In this document: one piece after another, positions 10,521-22,395 of the stretch
Numbering within the stretch: position 1 is the stretch's first letter
Layout: each line of letters opens with the position of its first letter
NCBI GenBank assembly: GCA_030998225.1
Contig: JAPYXD010000753.1
Span: forward strand, 1,674,001-1,738,000
Source: Diplolepis rosae
Taxonomy: Eukaryota > Arthropoda > Insecta > Hymenoptera > Diplolepididae
DNA length: 64,000 bases
Direction: 5' to 3'
The notes under the pieces: generated by a model
The model's database searches: none
What the model saw: only the letters and a program-made list of their open reading frames with translations
What the model was told of the DNA's origin: nothing
Program-made: the position numbers and the translations under genes

Positions 10521-12355
10521 GCCAATTTAAATCCAGAATTTTAAAAAATAATTCAAGCAGTTCTGCAGCGTGATGACAATGATTAGATTGGCATAGTTAT
10601 AAATCAATATTGGCGTCTGGGATTCCGGCATTGGTCCAATATCTTTGTACTAGAATCGTTTGTCAATGTTGAGCCAGTACTAGGCCCTGGGAACGATTTC
10701 GGCCATTTGTAGATAGAGTTCTGAGTCGGTTATATTACTTTGAAAACGGTAACGAAAATGAGAATATTACCAAGAATATAACCAACAGATGAATTCTTTT
10801 AGAATTTATGAGAATTTTGTTATTTTGGCTTGTTAGACGTGTAGAACAATGAAAATGAATTAATACTGCAATATGAAATTATCTTTTAAACGTTGTATGT
10901 GCATTTTATTTGTGCGGAAGAAAGTGAAAAACGAGAACTAAAAGGGTAATAATATTGTAGGTTATCCAGTAAAAAAGAAACGATTGAAGCAGTGCTTTAG
11001 TGAATCGGTTTCTTTCAAGAATGCGGATTGAGCGATCTTCTTATGAATCGAAATTAAAAATTGTGAATCAGCAAGTGAGTAAAACAAATTACATACGGGA
11101 GTGTCATATTCTGTTATAAATTTCCATTTTTAACAAATATAAGACTTTTTATGTTTTTAATCACATGAAAAAGCAGGAACAGAACTGACCCCATGCCAAA
11201 TTAACTATCAGAGAATTATTACTGTGGGTCAATAAAACAATGAACATATACAGGAACATGTCACGATTTAATTATAGGTTATGTTCCAGACATCTAGTTT
11301 AAAGTATTATTGCGGAAATTATTGTATGGAAATCTTAAATTTTTGTATGAAAATTGGAATTACTTCACATTAGTTGGAGTTAATAAAGGAATTTATTTGT
11401 TAAATTATAATTAAAATGGTTGAATTACAGTTATAATTTGTTAAAAAAAAAAAATTTTCTAACGTTTTTAAGTTTTATTTGACTTTTCCTGCCGATTTAT
11501 AAATCTCGTGAACTATTTTGTTTCTTACAAATTTGAATTTTGATTAATCAATATATAATTTAATATAATTATTATATGTATATATATACATTATTTTGTG
11601 TAATGAAGGATTTTATATAGATATAATATAAAAATTATAATATTAATTTAAGATTTTTAGTATTCAATGCATTAAATTCAAAATGAACCTAACCTTAAAT
11701 TTCAAGATCATATAAATTTAATATATTGACTGTAAAACTATTCTTAGGTTCTTCTTTATTAATGAATATATTCATATAACTGAGCGCCTCTTATTTAACT
11801 ATAAAGGTACTATACATATTGATAAATAATTATTTAAACCATAAATTCTTAAAATTCCCTTTATACTCTTTAAATTATGTAATATTCTCGGTTATATTAC
11901 GTGAACTTAAATTCTTGCGAATTTAAGAACTCTTTTTGTGGATCAGTGTTTACTTAATTGTTATGCACCACTGAAATGTAGGTGAGAGAGAAGAAAGAAC
12001 AGAGAAAAAGGAATGGGAAGTTTGATTTACACACCAGGTCATTAAATCGGATGCATTGTACAAAAGAGTTTGGGGCGTTCGACGTGAATGACTCTACGAC
12101 GACTTAGTTTAAGAAGATCTTAATTGTACACGACAACCTTTAAGATAAATTCACAAGAGGAAAAAGAACACGTTTCTCAAGGTCGTTATAAAACACTATC
12201 TTTTCATTCATCGTTAGCAAAAAATTTTCAATGGGTATTTAACAGTAAATCAAAACAATAAAATATTTTGGAAAATGGCCGAAAAATGTATAAAAAATGG
12301 CAAAGGTGATATGGAATCTCACAGATGAGACGTATTTAAAAATATTTAGCTGGAA
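10521..12355. other. Unassigned AT-rich sequence
   Basis: No open frame above noise, no recognised repeat ends. Includes AT-rich low-complexity sequence at 11540-11650. I see nothing further in it. Confidence 0.6.
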
Positions 12356-12775
12356 GACTATACCGAGCGATCGATTGATAAAAGCTCTGTCCGAAATCTT
12401 AGGAGGGGGTTAAATAAAAAAGTGGAGGGGGTGGGGTGATGTGGTTGGAAATTTGACCTGGAGGCCGCGAGGCAAAGTGGATCGAAAAGAAGAAGAGATG
12501 AAGAGAGTGCGAAGCTAAGCACTGTTGAGTCTTGGTTATAGAGAAACAGGAAATAAAAAACAGAGCAGAGGAGATAAAGAAAAAATAAGAGAAGAGGGAT
12601 ATTCTTTGATCCTTTCGAGCTGCATCTCTCCTCGTGCACTCTCTTTCTTTTCTGGCTCCGTTTCGTTTAGAGGCTTGCAGGACCTCCCTGGACCTCACTG
12701 CGGAGGTCTTCGTCTCAATACCGTATTCAACATGGGTCTCATGGGCCTTCTACCTTTAATTTTTTTATCTCTTCA
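12356..12775. other. Purine-rich, GC-richer island
   Basis: 12380-12760 has a strand bias: G/A-rich up to about 12600 (runs such as GGAGGGGGTTAAATAAAA and GAAAAGAAGAAGAGATGAAG), then C/T-rich. Open frames on both strands (12358-12698 minus, 12525-12779 plus) are low-complexity and carry no domain. Possible regulatory or nascent low-complexity DNA. Confidence 0.35.
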
Positions 12776-14160
12776 GTAAACACATTTGACAAGAATATCT
12801 TTCTCCGAAAGAGGAAAAATTTCTTCAATCTTTATCATAATTAACTTCCACATCTAGCTCTTTTCAACTGATTTTCTCAAAACTACATTTTTCAAATTTG
12901 CTGCAGCTGTAACTCGATAACAAATCATCCGATCGACTTGGGTCTTTTTTAGCATATTGTGTATTTGTTTTTTTATACAATGACCCTCCAGTTTTATGAT
13001 TGGATAAAAAATATAATTTTGTCAGGCCAAAAACTATCAGATTTTTGAGTAAATTTTGATTTTTTTTAATCCGCCATTTTGTTGCATTTAAATTTTTTTT
13101 TACAATCGAGGGTCATTGTATAGGAAATATATTATAGTTTAATAAAATTTTTGGTTTTTTTTATTTCAAGCACTGTGAAGGCTACAATCACTGCAGCAAT
13201 GGGAGAACTTATTTTTTTTAAAGACTCAGGAGATGGTGGATAACTTGCTGAAAATCGAATACTTTCATTTGAAAACATTACTTTGTATTCATTATTTATG
13301 CAAAAATGTATCTGCAAAATTGTAAGGGTACTCTTACTTTCTAAATTGAAAAAAAAGACAATATTTAAATTTTGAATATTTTTGTTGTACTTAGTTGGCT
13401 TTAGGGTCCAGAAAAAATGTAAACTCAAGGTTTCATATTTTCAAACGTTTCGACTCACTAAGGGTCGATATAAGTCCTGTTTATTATTAACAATATTGAA
13501 ATATTTTAATTTGTGGGACACTTTTCTGCCTTCCTGTAACAAATTTATTAAAAATTGCTACGCGATTCAATTCAAGAGACTTGAAACTAAACAATAAACC
13601 TTTAAAAAGTTAATTTTTTTATATTTGTATGGCCTTTATACGCGATTTTATAAAAAGTTCGAAAAAACGCCTGTTTTGGGGATGAATTTACCCCTGTACT
13701 AAACAGATGGGGTGGTTTTTTAAAACTTTTTAGAGGTTTATTTACTAGTTGTTTGTATAAAGTATCAAAAAAATTTTGGTTTACTGAGATTGGTTTAGTA
13801 GATTTTGAGAAAAACGTCTCCCAGATTTGAAAAACGTGATTTCGAGGAAAACGCGTTTAAATTTTTTTTACTGTAATTTTATTTAATAAAAGGGTCATAA
13901 TTATACAGTTATAACATTTTTTCTATTTCGAATTTCTTAATAAAATTTTAGGGCAGTATTTCTATGATACTAAGGAACAAAAAAAAATCGATTTTTTGAA
14001 AATTTAGAAAGTAAAAGTCCCCTCAAAACATTCAATGCAATACTTTTTTTTTGAATTCACAAAAATCACCTTTTTTCAGGTGGTCAAACTAGTTGTGCCA
14101 CTTGAAAAATAAGTTAGAAAAAATCAAACGTAAAGTTTAAAGAAATTTCAATCATCAATG
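12776..14160. other. Old DNA-transposon sequence, no intact ends
   Basis: Phrases such as AAATTTGCTGCAGCTGTAAC and GAGGAAAACGCGTTTAAATT recur in related form at 18860-18980 and 19940-20020, so this is dispersed repeat sequence. Terminal repeats were not found. Short open frames (13132-13428 minus, 13382-13597 plus) are probably chance. Confidence 0.4.
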
Positions 14161-15181
14161 CCGATTTCCTAATCTCAATTTTTCTCCCAGTTCAGAGGCA
14201 GCCAATTTAGAGCCAGGCGTGGCGTGGTCTACAGGAAAATTTCCCCTGGGAAGTTCTATAATAATTTACAAAATTCTTTTTTACAATGAACTCTTTATGA
14301 AAAACACGTGCTGGTGCTAATCGCCGTTTCCTCCTTTACGGTTCGTGTTACTCTCACTTACTTTTTTTTTACAATGTTGGATTTTTTAGCCCATCCCGTG
14401 GCTTCTCGATCCGGCCAACCTTTTTCGTGTATGGAGGTCGCGGATAGATGAGCATGAGGGTCGGCGCCAATGTCCTCCTCCCTGCTCTTTCCGCCCACAG
14501 ATGGACCTTTTTTGCTTTTATCGCATTTCGCGGGCCTTATACATGAAATATCTCCAGACGTGCGAGCGCTCCATGAGGTAACTTTAGGTGATACATGACG
14601 TTTCTCACGGTGATAATTATCACCATCGCTGAGACCCTCTAAAGTTTGCACCTCCTCAGGGACTTTGATAACAGGTGATCATTGTCACGCCCAACTCACA
14701 ATGGATCACACATGATTTTCTCAAGCGCAATGTGAAGGTCGCAAAGTGATGAATAATTAAACGGTAAATAGATGCTGAATAACTTACCTGGTGGTCAATT
14801 CCCAGGTGTAAATTTCAAATCGGACAAAAATATTGCCGTGGACCAAGGTAGGGTTAAACGTGGGACTGACTTGACAAAAAGGCATAAAAGGTCCTCAGCC
14901 AAGCTTCGTTTCCTTAAAAAGTACAAGCAGCCACAACTTCCGAATATTTAATCCTGGTTCTCTGTCCATGCCTAAGTCTGGTTTGGCAATTTCCTCCGAG
15001 AAAACGCCTTCTCTTAGAGTTTCCCGGGTAGAAATCGCCATGTCAGGGCCCCGACCGGTGATGAAAGGCGCGCCCGACTGGACCCCGGTCAGAAGTCGGG
15101 CTGGCAGATCTGGACCCGATCGGAACGTGTTTATGGCCCGGGCAGGGCCACTACAAAATTTTTACTTAGATTTTATTGAAC
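14161..15181. other. GC-richer unique island, no recognised gene
   Basis: 14300-14720 and 14930-15150 are GC-richer. 15050-15150 contains GGCCCCGACCGG and CCCGGGCAGGGCCAC; a related GC-rich phrase (CAGGGCCCAATCGGGGCCCC) occurs at 30011-30030, hinting at a shared repeat. Open frames at 14358-14651 (minus) and 14968-15204 (plus) have no recognisable domain. Confidence 0.35.
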
Positions 15182-15612
15182 TTAAGGGGATCCGCCACCT
15201 TTAATTGGTATATTTTTGATTTTTTTGACATTTTCCAAAATTTTTATTTTTTTATTCTCTATACTTTTCTGAACATGTGTGTAAATCTACATGTCTGTGT
15301 CCAAAACACCCAAAATTTTGTTTTCAAAATTTGAGAAACGGCAGAAGAGATAAAAACAGACTTTTTTGGTAAGAAAATGTTTTGTTAATGAACAAAAATT
15401 TTCGATATATTTTGCTAGAATTGAACTTTTCATTTTTTAAACCAAAAGTAGTCTATCACTTGTGTTTTTATTTGAACTATTATTTCCTAAATTGTGGAAA
15501 CAGAATTTCATGTACTTTGGAAACAAACATGTAGAAACCTAAAATCAATCAAATTTGCTAATTTTCTAAGTATCACTTACCCTTTAGGCTTCACTACAAG
15601 ACTTTACTTTAA

Positions 15613-17694
15613 GGGGGTCCACCTGTGTACAATTTTCGAAAAATCGATTTTTTTTTTGACATTTTTTGCATCTTTAAGATATGACTAATGATGTCCTTAA
15701 GCAATTTTCATGAATTCAACCTAATTAAAGTGTGACAGGGCGCCAAATGTACAAAGTTCTGTTGTGTTTCCAAACTTTAAACGCGTTTTTCTAGAAATCA
15801 TGTTTTTGAAATTTGTGGGCAGGATTGAAAAAAATCTACTTAACAGATTGACTTGAAATTTTAACTGACTCATTTATAGAGATAACTGAAGGTACCCACG
15901 TAGCGGTTTTTTGAAATATTTTTACATTCTCATCATGGATGAGAAGGTATTGGTTTTATGTGAAAAATGACTTTCGAAATTTTCATCAAATCTTTACGTT
16001 TTGAGACCCCCTGAGTCAGAAAAAATGGTTTTTACGAAAGTGTCTGTCTGTCTGTCTGTCTGTAGTAGGTCGTGTGCGGCATAACTCTCGATAGAATTAT
16101 CAGATTGAATTGAGCTTTGGTACACTTTATCGGAGCCGAAAAAGTAAGGACAAGTTCGTTAACCAGCCACATCCAATCAAAATTGAGGGATGGAGCACTA
16201 CTTTTGTGTTTTTGAAAATAATTTTTTGAAAAAATCAAAAATTTCAATCCTGGTTTTTGATAGTGCTCATAAATCTCTACAAATTATCCTTATAACATTT
16301 TTTGATTAAATCAAAATTAGAAATGTTACAGCATATTCAAATTCGAAAAAAGTCAATATCAAAATTCCATTTTCCAGTTAAATTATACGAGATACGAAAA
16401 AAAGTTATGATACAATATTATTGAATACATAAAGGCCTACAAATTTGAATTATAACATTTTTTCATAAGATGCATATTTTTCTTTTTAATTAAAAAAAAA
16501 ACTATTGAAAATCCAAAATTCAATTTTTTAACAATAATATTGGAAATACCAAAAAAACGTAAGAATACAAAGTTGTTCGTTTTAAAAAGATCTACAAATT
16601 TTGTCTGGCGTAGTTTCTGAAAAAACATATATTTTTCGTTTCAATTCCAAAAAATACGATAAAAATGAAAAAATTTCATTTTTTGGACAAAATATGTGAA
16701 ATACAAAAAAAACGTTTAAATGGAAAATTGTTTGCCTAAATGAGGTCTACAAATTCTGATAAAGAAATTTCGGGACAGGATGTATATTTTATGTTTTGAT
16801 TTTTAATATTGAAAAAATTCGATTTTTTTCACCAAAATATGTGAGATACGAAATAAGCGTTGTTCTGCAAAATCGTTTCCTTAAATAAAGTCTACGATTG
16901 TTTTTCCTTTTTAGATATGTGGAAGAAAGTAAATTCTTTTAATCATGTAATTTATTAAAAAGTTATACTGAAATGTATACAGAAAATCGAGCGCGAAGCG
17001 CGAGTGTCATGATGAGAATGTGTTCCTTAAGGCCGATAGAGCCTTAAGTAAATTGAATTTCCTGTTTCACTTAAATTCAAAAAGAAATTCAGTGACTTTG
17101 AGAAAATGTGTAATTCACACCATCTGTAATATTATTATAAAATTGGTTTGAGCTTCAGTATCAAAATATAAGAAATAAACTTAAATGTATGCGAAGAGCA
17201 CAAGACCGAGCGCGAGGTCCAGAAAGAACGGAGCGCGAAGCGCGACGATCGAATCGCGCGCCCTAGGCGCGCTCAAACTTGCGAGCGAAGCGAGCTGCGC
17301 GCCAAGCGCGCGATGAGAATGTGCCCGCGAAGCGGGCAGATTTTTTAATTTTACAGCATATATTATATCGAAAAAAGCATGAAAATGATTAATTTTTATG
17401 AAAAGTACTGCCATTTCTTCAATTTTTAAAATATTTTTTTTACTTTTTGTTTTTTAGATAACTGGTTCAAGCGGAATCTTGCCCACAATTTCGGTATTCC
17501 ATTTTGAAGGGGTCACTTTCAATGCCCTTAATGAATACAAGCCTTCGGATTACACTATTGGAAAAATTTACTATTATAATAAAACCACAAACCTTCAAAA
17601 TAACGTTAAACTTATTCTCATTTTCGAATTAGTTCTCCTAACAAACATTCCCGAAAAAGCGTTCGAAATACCACCCTCACACAGGTGGACCCCC
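15613..17694. mobile_element. Inner TTAA-flanked DNA element (2082 bp)
   Basis: Perfect 16-bp inverted ends GGGGGTCCACCTGTGT (15613-15628) and complement (17679-17694), each flanked by TTAA (15609-15612, 17695-17698). It sits inside the outer element, so it is younger at this site. It holds a (TGTC)n tract (16041-16063), several diverged ~100-bp internal segments with words like gtgagatacgaaa, a minus-strand short frame (16032-16247), a cluster of CG-rich palindromes (16987-17340) and an exon-like segment (17458-17690). Partial copies lie at 8930-9760, 37492-38470 and 41600-43740. No transposase domain is recognised. Confidence 0.88.
17458..17694 (+). pseudogene. Exon-like segment inside the inner element, weakly coilin-like
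   Basis: A pyrimidine tract and TTTTTTAG at 17451-17457 look like a 3' splice site. The frame then stays open through the terminal repeat to a TGA at 17710. The translation includes FHFEGVTFNALNEYKPSDY followed by TIGKIYYYN. The pattern of hydrophobic and S-D-Y-x-x-G-(K/R)-I residues resembles the Tudor-like region near the C terminus of coilin, the Cajal-body scaffold; this is recall-based and weak. The frame runs into the transposon's terminal repeat, so any host-derived exon here is truncated. It may instead be an unknown transposon exon. Confidence 0.2.
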
Positions 17695-17698
17695 TTAA

Positions 17699-17810
17699 GG
17701 GGTCATTGCTGACTGGGGATATCGTACGTGCCATGGACATACCTTTCAAGACACTCTGTTCATTGTTAAACATTACCTAAACTAAACAATAAATAAAACA
17801 TTGAAAGGAA
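17699..17810 (+). pseudogene. Coding-like tail repeated at 32451-32550
   Basis: GCTGACTGGGGATATCGT plus the sequence through ACATTACCTAAACTAAA matches 32459-32545 with few changes. Here one frame reads LTGDIVRAMDIPFKTLCSLL and then NIT and a TAA; the second copy reads MMLTGDIVRAIDMPF and then shifts frame. It lies in the outer element just right of the nested element. It may be the last codons of a transposase or a captured gene; identity unknown. Confidence 0.3.
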
Positions 17811-18036
17811 CAAAATAAAAAAAGAATCATGACCATTGGTCAAAGAACAAAAAAGTTGTTCCGAGTCAAAAAATGTCCAAAAAACTCAACATTTTTAATT
17901 AAAAAATACATAAAGGTGCTGGACTTTTTTTTAAAAAAACCCAAAACCTTTCTAAATAAAGGTCCTAAACATTAAAAAAATTATATGGAAGGTTTAAACT
18001 CAAAAAAGATATATTAAAGGTGGCGGATCCCCTTAA

Positions 18037-18410
18037 ATTTGGACATCCGCCATGCAGGAATTAAATAATGACCGAAATTTGGTCCTGAAATGGTAAACCC
18101 TGCTTTAAAATCAAACGCCGTGCCTGATCTTAGCCAGGTCTGTCAGGCGGATATATGCAACGCCATCTGCCGCGTTTATAAATTCCTAACCCGCCTCAAA
18201 TCAGGCGCCGCGTTTAAAACGAACTAGGGCCAGACTAGGGAATTTTTGCACAAGCAAGATACATTTTTTTTGTCATTACAGTTTGTGTTACGTTATCTCT
18301 TAACATGAAGATAAATCTTAAAATTGAACAAAATTAAGGTTTATTAGTGACAACCAACGTATTTTTAATTTTTAATATCGTGATTGATGCGTGAAGATAA
18401 TAATGAGAAT
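18037..18410. other. Short GC-richer spacer between TTAA elements
   Basis: 18040-18240 is GC-richer (GCCAGGTCTGTCAGGCGGAT, CAGGCGCCGCG) without an open frame of note; 18250-18410 is AT-rich. No function visible. Confidence 0.4.
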
Positions 18411-18414
18411 TTAA

Positions 18415-19098
18415 GGGTGAATTCTAGTTCGTGGGCTAAAAAAATTGGCTATTTTCGGGAATTTTTTGTGAGCATGCTATGGAAGATATGGATATAAAAA
18501 TTGTTAGGTATGATAAATAAAGTCTTAAAATACAAAACAAAAATTTCTTTTGTTCATTTTTTTCATCTTTTACATACGAAATCCGTATTTGAACGCAACG
18601 CAATAACTTAGTAACAAGTTGCCTTCTTCATAATATCTTAGGAACGGCTTATCTAAAACAAAAAAACCAAAGCTTTTTGGATTCGGTATGACAGTGGCTA
18701 CAAAATGAACTACGGACATTAATTTTCAACTAATTTTGTTAATTTTATGTAGAAAAAACCAAAAAAATTGAAATTAGTTGTTTTTTTCGCTGTTTTTTGT
18801 TTAAAAAATATAGTAAAAGTCATAATTTTAACATGATTGTAATTCACTTTGTGAGTTCTTATGTCTAGAATATGTGGTTAAAATTTCAGAAGGATCGGTC
18901 CACTGGTTCTGGAGAAATCGTGGAGCTAGTCCGAAAAACGTTATTTTGAGAAAAACGCGTTTAAAGTTTTTTTTAACAAAAAATCATTAAAAAATCTTAC
19001 ATATACATATAACATAACATATACATACATATACATATAAATTCGAAAAATGTAAAAAAAAAATCGATTTTTCCAAAGTGACCAACTAGAATACACCC
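18415..19098. mobile_element. TTAA-flanked MITE, GGGTGWATTCTAGTT ends (684 bp)
   Basis: TTAA (18411-18414) then GGGTGAATTCTAGTT; the right end is AACTAGAATACACCC followed by TTAA (19099-19102). One mismatch in 15 bp. The interior carries the AAACGCGTTTAAAG word common to other repeats here. Non-coding. Confidence 0.82.
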
Positions 19099-19102
19099 TT
19101 AA

Positions 19103-19791
19103 TAGAATTTAGGAAATCGTTCTATTTTGATTGGAATCAAATTTGAAGGATTTCTATCCCATCAAATACTATCTTTGTCCAGAAAGGATAGTGTATTTGC
19201 CAAGGCCTTACACAGTAACATGTTCCTAATACTAGTTATAATCCATATTTCTCCATGTATTTAGGCGTTGGGAATTTAGTGGAGACAGTATGCGAACCAA
19301 GTCTGAATAAATTAAATCCTTACCGGGAATTCACTAACGACCTGTATACCTTCTCTACTACATCTCTTAATGCCGCTTCTCGTTAATGCTTGTACACCTA
19401 CATGCGAGCAAACTCTCACCTGCAGACCCTTCCTTCATGTGGTACAATCGTCGGACCTGACACGATAATACACGTGACGCCTCGTTCGCCTAATGGCTTT
19501 TAATTATCTCGCAGTCGACTGACCGATAAAGAGACTCACTCCTAGTTGACAATAATGCTCTCAACCACACACAATCCGAGTAAATTTAGGTATCTGTTAC
19601 TCTTTTATCTCATGATTCTATTTTAATAGTTACAAATTAAAACGGAATACGTTATCAGCGGGATACGTTTCTGACAGGTGTTTCCTTCTAGGCAGTTATA
19701 GATTATTAAATTGATGTGTATTCTTTTCTAATAATTGAAAAAACTTTTCCTAAAGCGCCGTAACACAAACTCGAGTCGATTTTTTCTACTA
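19103..19791. other. Unique sequence, no gene recognised
   Basis: 19250-19570 is GC-richer and not repeated in the window; frames are short. Candidate conserved non-coding block, function unknown. Confidence 0.4.
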
Positions 19792-19795
19792 TTAA

Positions 19796-20345
19796 GGGGG
19801 TGTTCTCATATAACGGTTTCAGAAAATCGATTTTTTTTTTCATTTTTTCAAAGATTAGGGATCTAAGAACGATTCAAAGATGTACGACTTGTTTTACTAT
19901 GGCAATTGCGTCAAGAAAGTTAAACTCAATTTGTCGCTTTTTTTCATTGGAAACTTTAAACGCGTTTTTCTCAAAACTACTTTTTCCAAACTGGCTCCCA
20001 CGATTTCTAAGAAACTAGTAGACGGATTTTGATAAAATTTTTTTTTAATGTGTGGAAATGTACTCGTTATCATCTGACAGACGTTTTTTCCCCTATTGTC
20101 TATAACAAAATGTTTAATGAATTTTGAAAGATGAAAAAAGGTGAAAAAAAACGATTTTTTTTCTATAGCCCACCATTTTTAAAATTGTTATAATAATAAA
20201 AAAACCCTCCGTCAGACGATAACTACACTACGATAGATTAAGAAAAACATTTACTTTTGTGTTTCAGACCAGCCAATTTTGAGATTTGGTGGGAACCATC
20301 AACCAACTTTTTTTGGAAGGCCTATGTTCGCAAGGGTGCAGTGGC
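19796..20345. mobile_element. One-ended TTAA element fragment
   Basis: TTAA at 19792-19795 is followed by GGGGGTGTTCTCATATAACG, a G-starting end like those of the other TTAA elements, then an interior with AAACTTTAAACGCGTTTTTC. The complementary right end was not found before the next element at 20474, so the copy is truncated or its right limit is eroded. Confidence 0.5.
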
Positions 20346-20473
20346 CAAACCGTGCAAATTTTTTCATACAAGTTTTCTGAATTTTGTAGTCTAAGGGTTG
20401 ATGAAACTTTTAATAGAAACCGCATTATCATTGCCGATAATACGTGACGTCAGCATGTACCACACGGCCTTAA

Positions 20474-21029
20474 GGTAGTTCGTTCATGAAAATTAGACCT
20501 CAGGCAAAAATAGATAATTTTGCTTTCAAGAATAGCAATATTATTATTGAAGGGCTAATTTAAAAGAGAAAAGATTAATTTCCATGAAAAAAATTTGAAG
20601 CACAGAAAAATAATTTTATTAATAAATTTTATTTTTGCCCAAACCTATTTCCTTATCGCTTCAAGCCAAATTTATAAAAATAATGCGATTTTAACAAATC
20701 TTTTTTTAAAAAAAGATTCTCTGCAACATGACCGTTTCCTATTTTTGAAATTAAATTAATTATTATCAAATACAGCAATTTGTTTATAAAAATTTTGTTT
20801 TGATAAATTGTTTTTTTATAATTTCAGCCATTAAAGAATTCATTTTCAAAAATTGGAAACGGTCAAGTTGTAGAGAATCTTTTTCCTAAAAAAATGAACC
20901 GCGATTTATTAGAATCGCATCATTTTTGAAAATTTATCTTGAAGCAATAAGAAAATAAGTTTGGGCAAAAATAAAATTTATTAATAAAATTATTTTTTCC
21001 TGAGGTCTAATTTTCGTGAACGAACTACC
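20474..21029. mobile_element. TTAA foldback MITE, GGTAGTTCG family (556 bp)
   Basis: TTAA (20470-20473), GGTAGTTCGTTCATGAAAAT at the left end, inverse CGTGAACGAACTACC at the right, TTAA (21030-21033). Next to the ends lie TTAGACCTCAGGCAAAAATA (left) and TGAGGTCTAA (right). The two halves are largely complementary, so the whole element folds back. At least eight other copies occur in the window. Confidence 0.9.
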
Positions 21030-21033
21030 TTAA

Positions 21034-21729
21034 ATTAAATACATTTTCATTCAAATCAAGCAAATTATTCCACTTGTACATGATTAAAGAAATAATTTTT
21101 TTGATTTGAGGTAAAACTTTATTTTATTCGAACAAATTTTTATTTCCTTCAAAGATACTTTGTTTAAATAAAACCAATTTTATTAAATTTAAATAAATTA
21201 TTCATTTAAATAAAACCAAGTATTTCAAACAAATAATTTTCTTTGATTTGATAAAATCTTTTTTCTAAATGTACCATCTCATATGATGAGAATGTAGAAA
21301 TTTCACTCAATTAATACAAATTTTACTTCTAATAAGTTCTTTGATTTTAAAACAAGTAATTATACGATTTGAAATAAATAATAATTTACTGCATTGAAAT
21401 AAAATAATAATATGAGTATTTAATATGATAAGGGGGTAAATTGTGAAACGAATAAAAAATATGATTCTATTTATTTTATTATTTTGTGATAGTAACTCAA
21501 GTTAAGAAATCCAACAATGTTTGGTGTTGTCCGCACGCATATTGGCACATGTGAGCTTGATATTTTACGTGAATAATTAAATAAAAACACGACACATGCA
21601 TGGCTACCTTAAAGTCATCAATTTTTCTTTTCCATGCCATATTCAATAGAAATTCTATACTTTTCCAATTTACCAAAAAATTGATTATAGTAAAAATATA
21701 ATGAAAACAGATTAATGAAATATTGTTTC
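21034..21729. other. AT-rich spacer
   Basis: Poly-AT sequence rich in AAATAAA words (21060-21480). The minus-strand open frame 21497-21745 has no recognisable domain. Nothing else seen. Confidence 0.5.
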
Positions 21730-21733
21730 TTAA

Positions 21734-22395
21734 GGTAATTTTCATTCACAAAAATTAGACCTCAGGCAAAAATAGATAATTTTGCTTTCAAGAATAGCAA
21801 TATTCTTATTCAAGGGCTATTTTGAAAGAGAAAAGATTATTTTACATGGAAAAAATTTGAAACACAGAAAAATAATTTTATTAATAAATTTTATTTTTGA
21901 CCCAACTTTTTTTCTTATCGCTTCTTACTAAATTTTTAAAAATTATGCGATTCTAATAAATCATGAATCATTTTTTCAGAGAAAAGATTTCCCACAACTT
22001 CACCGTTTCTGATTTTTAAAAATAAATTCTTTAATGGCTAAAACCATTAAAAAAACATTTTCCAAAACGAAATTTTTATAAACAAATTGCTGAATTTGAT
22101 AATAATTTATTCATTTTCGAAAATTGGAAATGTTTAAGTTGTAGGGAATCTTTTTCTTGAGAAAGTGATTTGTAATTTATTAAAATCGCATAAATTTTTA
22201 AAATTTGGTAAGAAGCGATAAGAAAAAAAGTTGGGGCAAAAATAAAATTTATTAATAAAATTATTTTTCTGTATTTCAAATTTTTTTCATGGAAATTAAT
22301 CTTTTCTCTTCCAAATTAGCCCTTCAATAATAATATTGCTATTCTTGAAAGCAAAATTATCTATTTTTTCCTGAGGTCTAATTTTCGTAATCGAA
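21734..22395. mobile_element. TTAA foldback MITE, GGTAGTTCG family (right end eroded)
   Basis: TTAA (21730-21733) then GGTAATTTTCATTCACAAAA and the family run TTAGACCTCAGGCAAAAATA. The right half ends CCTGAGGTCTAATTTTCGTA, but the final CTACC-TTAA has decayed. Confidence 0.8.

Larger units (their letters stand above)
15186..18032. mobile_element. Outer TTAA-flanked DNA element (2847 bp)
   Basis: Perfect 20-bp terminal inverted repeats: GGGGATCCGCCACCTTTAAT at 15186-15205 and its exact complement at 18013-18032. TTAA flanks both (15182-15185, 18033-18036). Excluding the nested element it is about 760 bp, so it is non-autonomous. TTAA targets are used by piggyBac, Kolobok and Sola3 groups; the ends begin GGGG rather than the CCC typical of piggyBac, so a Kolobok-like mobiliser is a reasonable but unproven guess. 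Confidence 0.9.
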
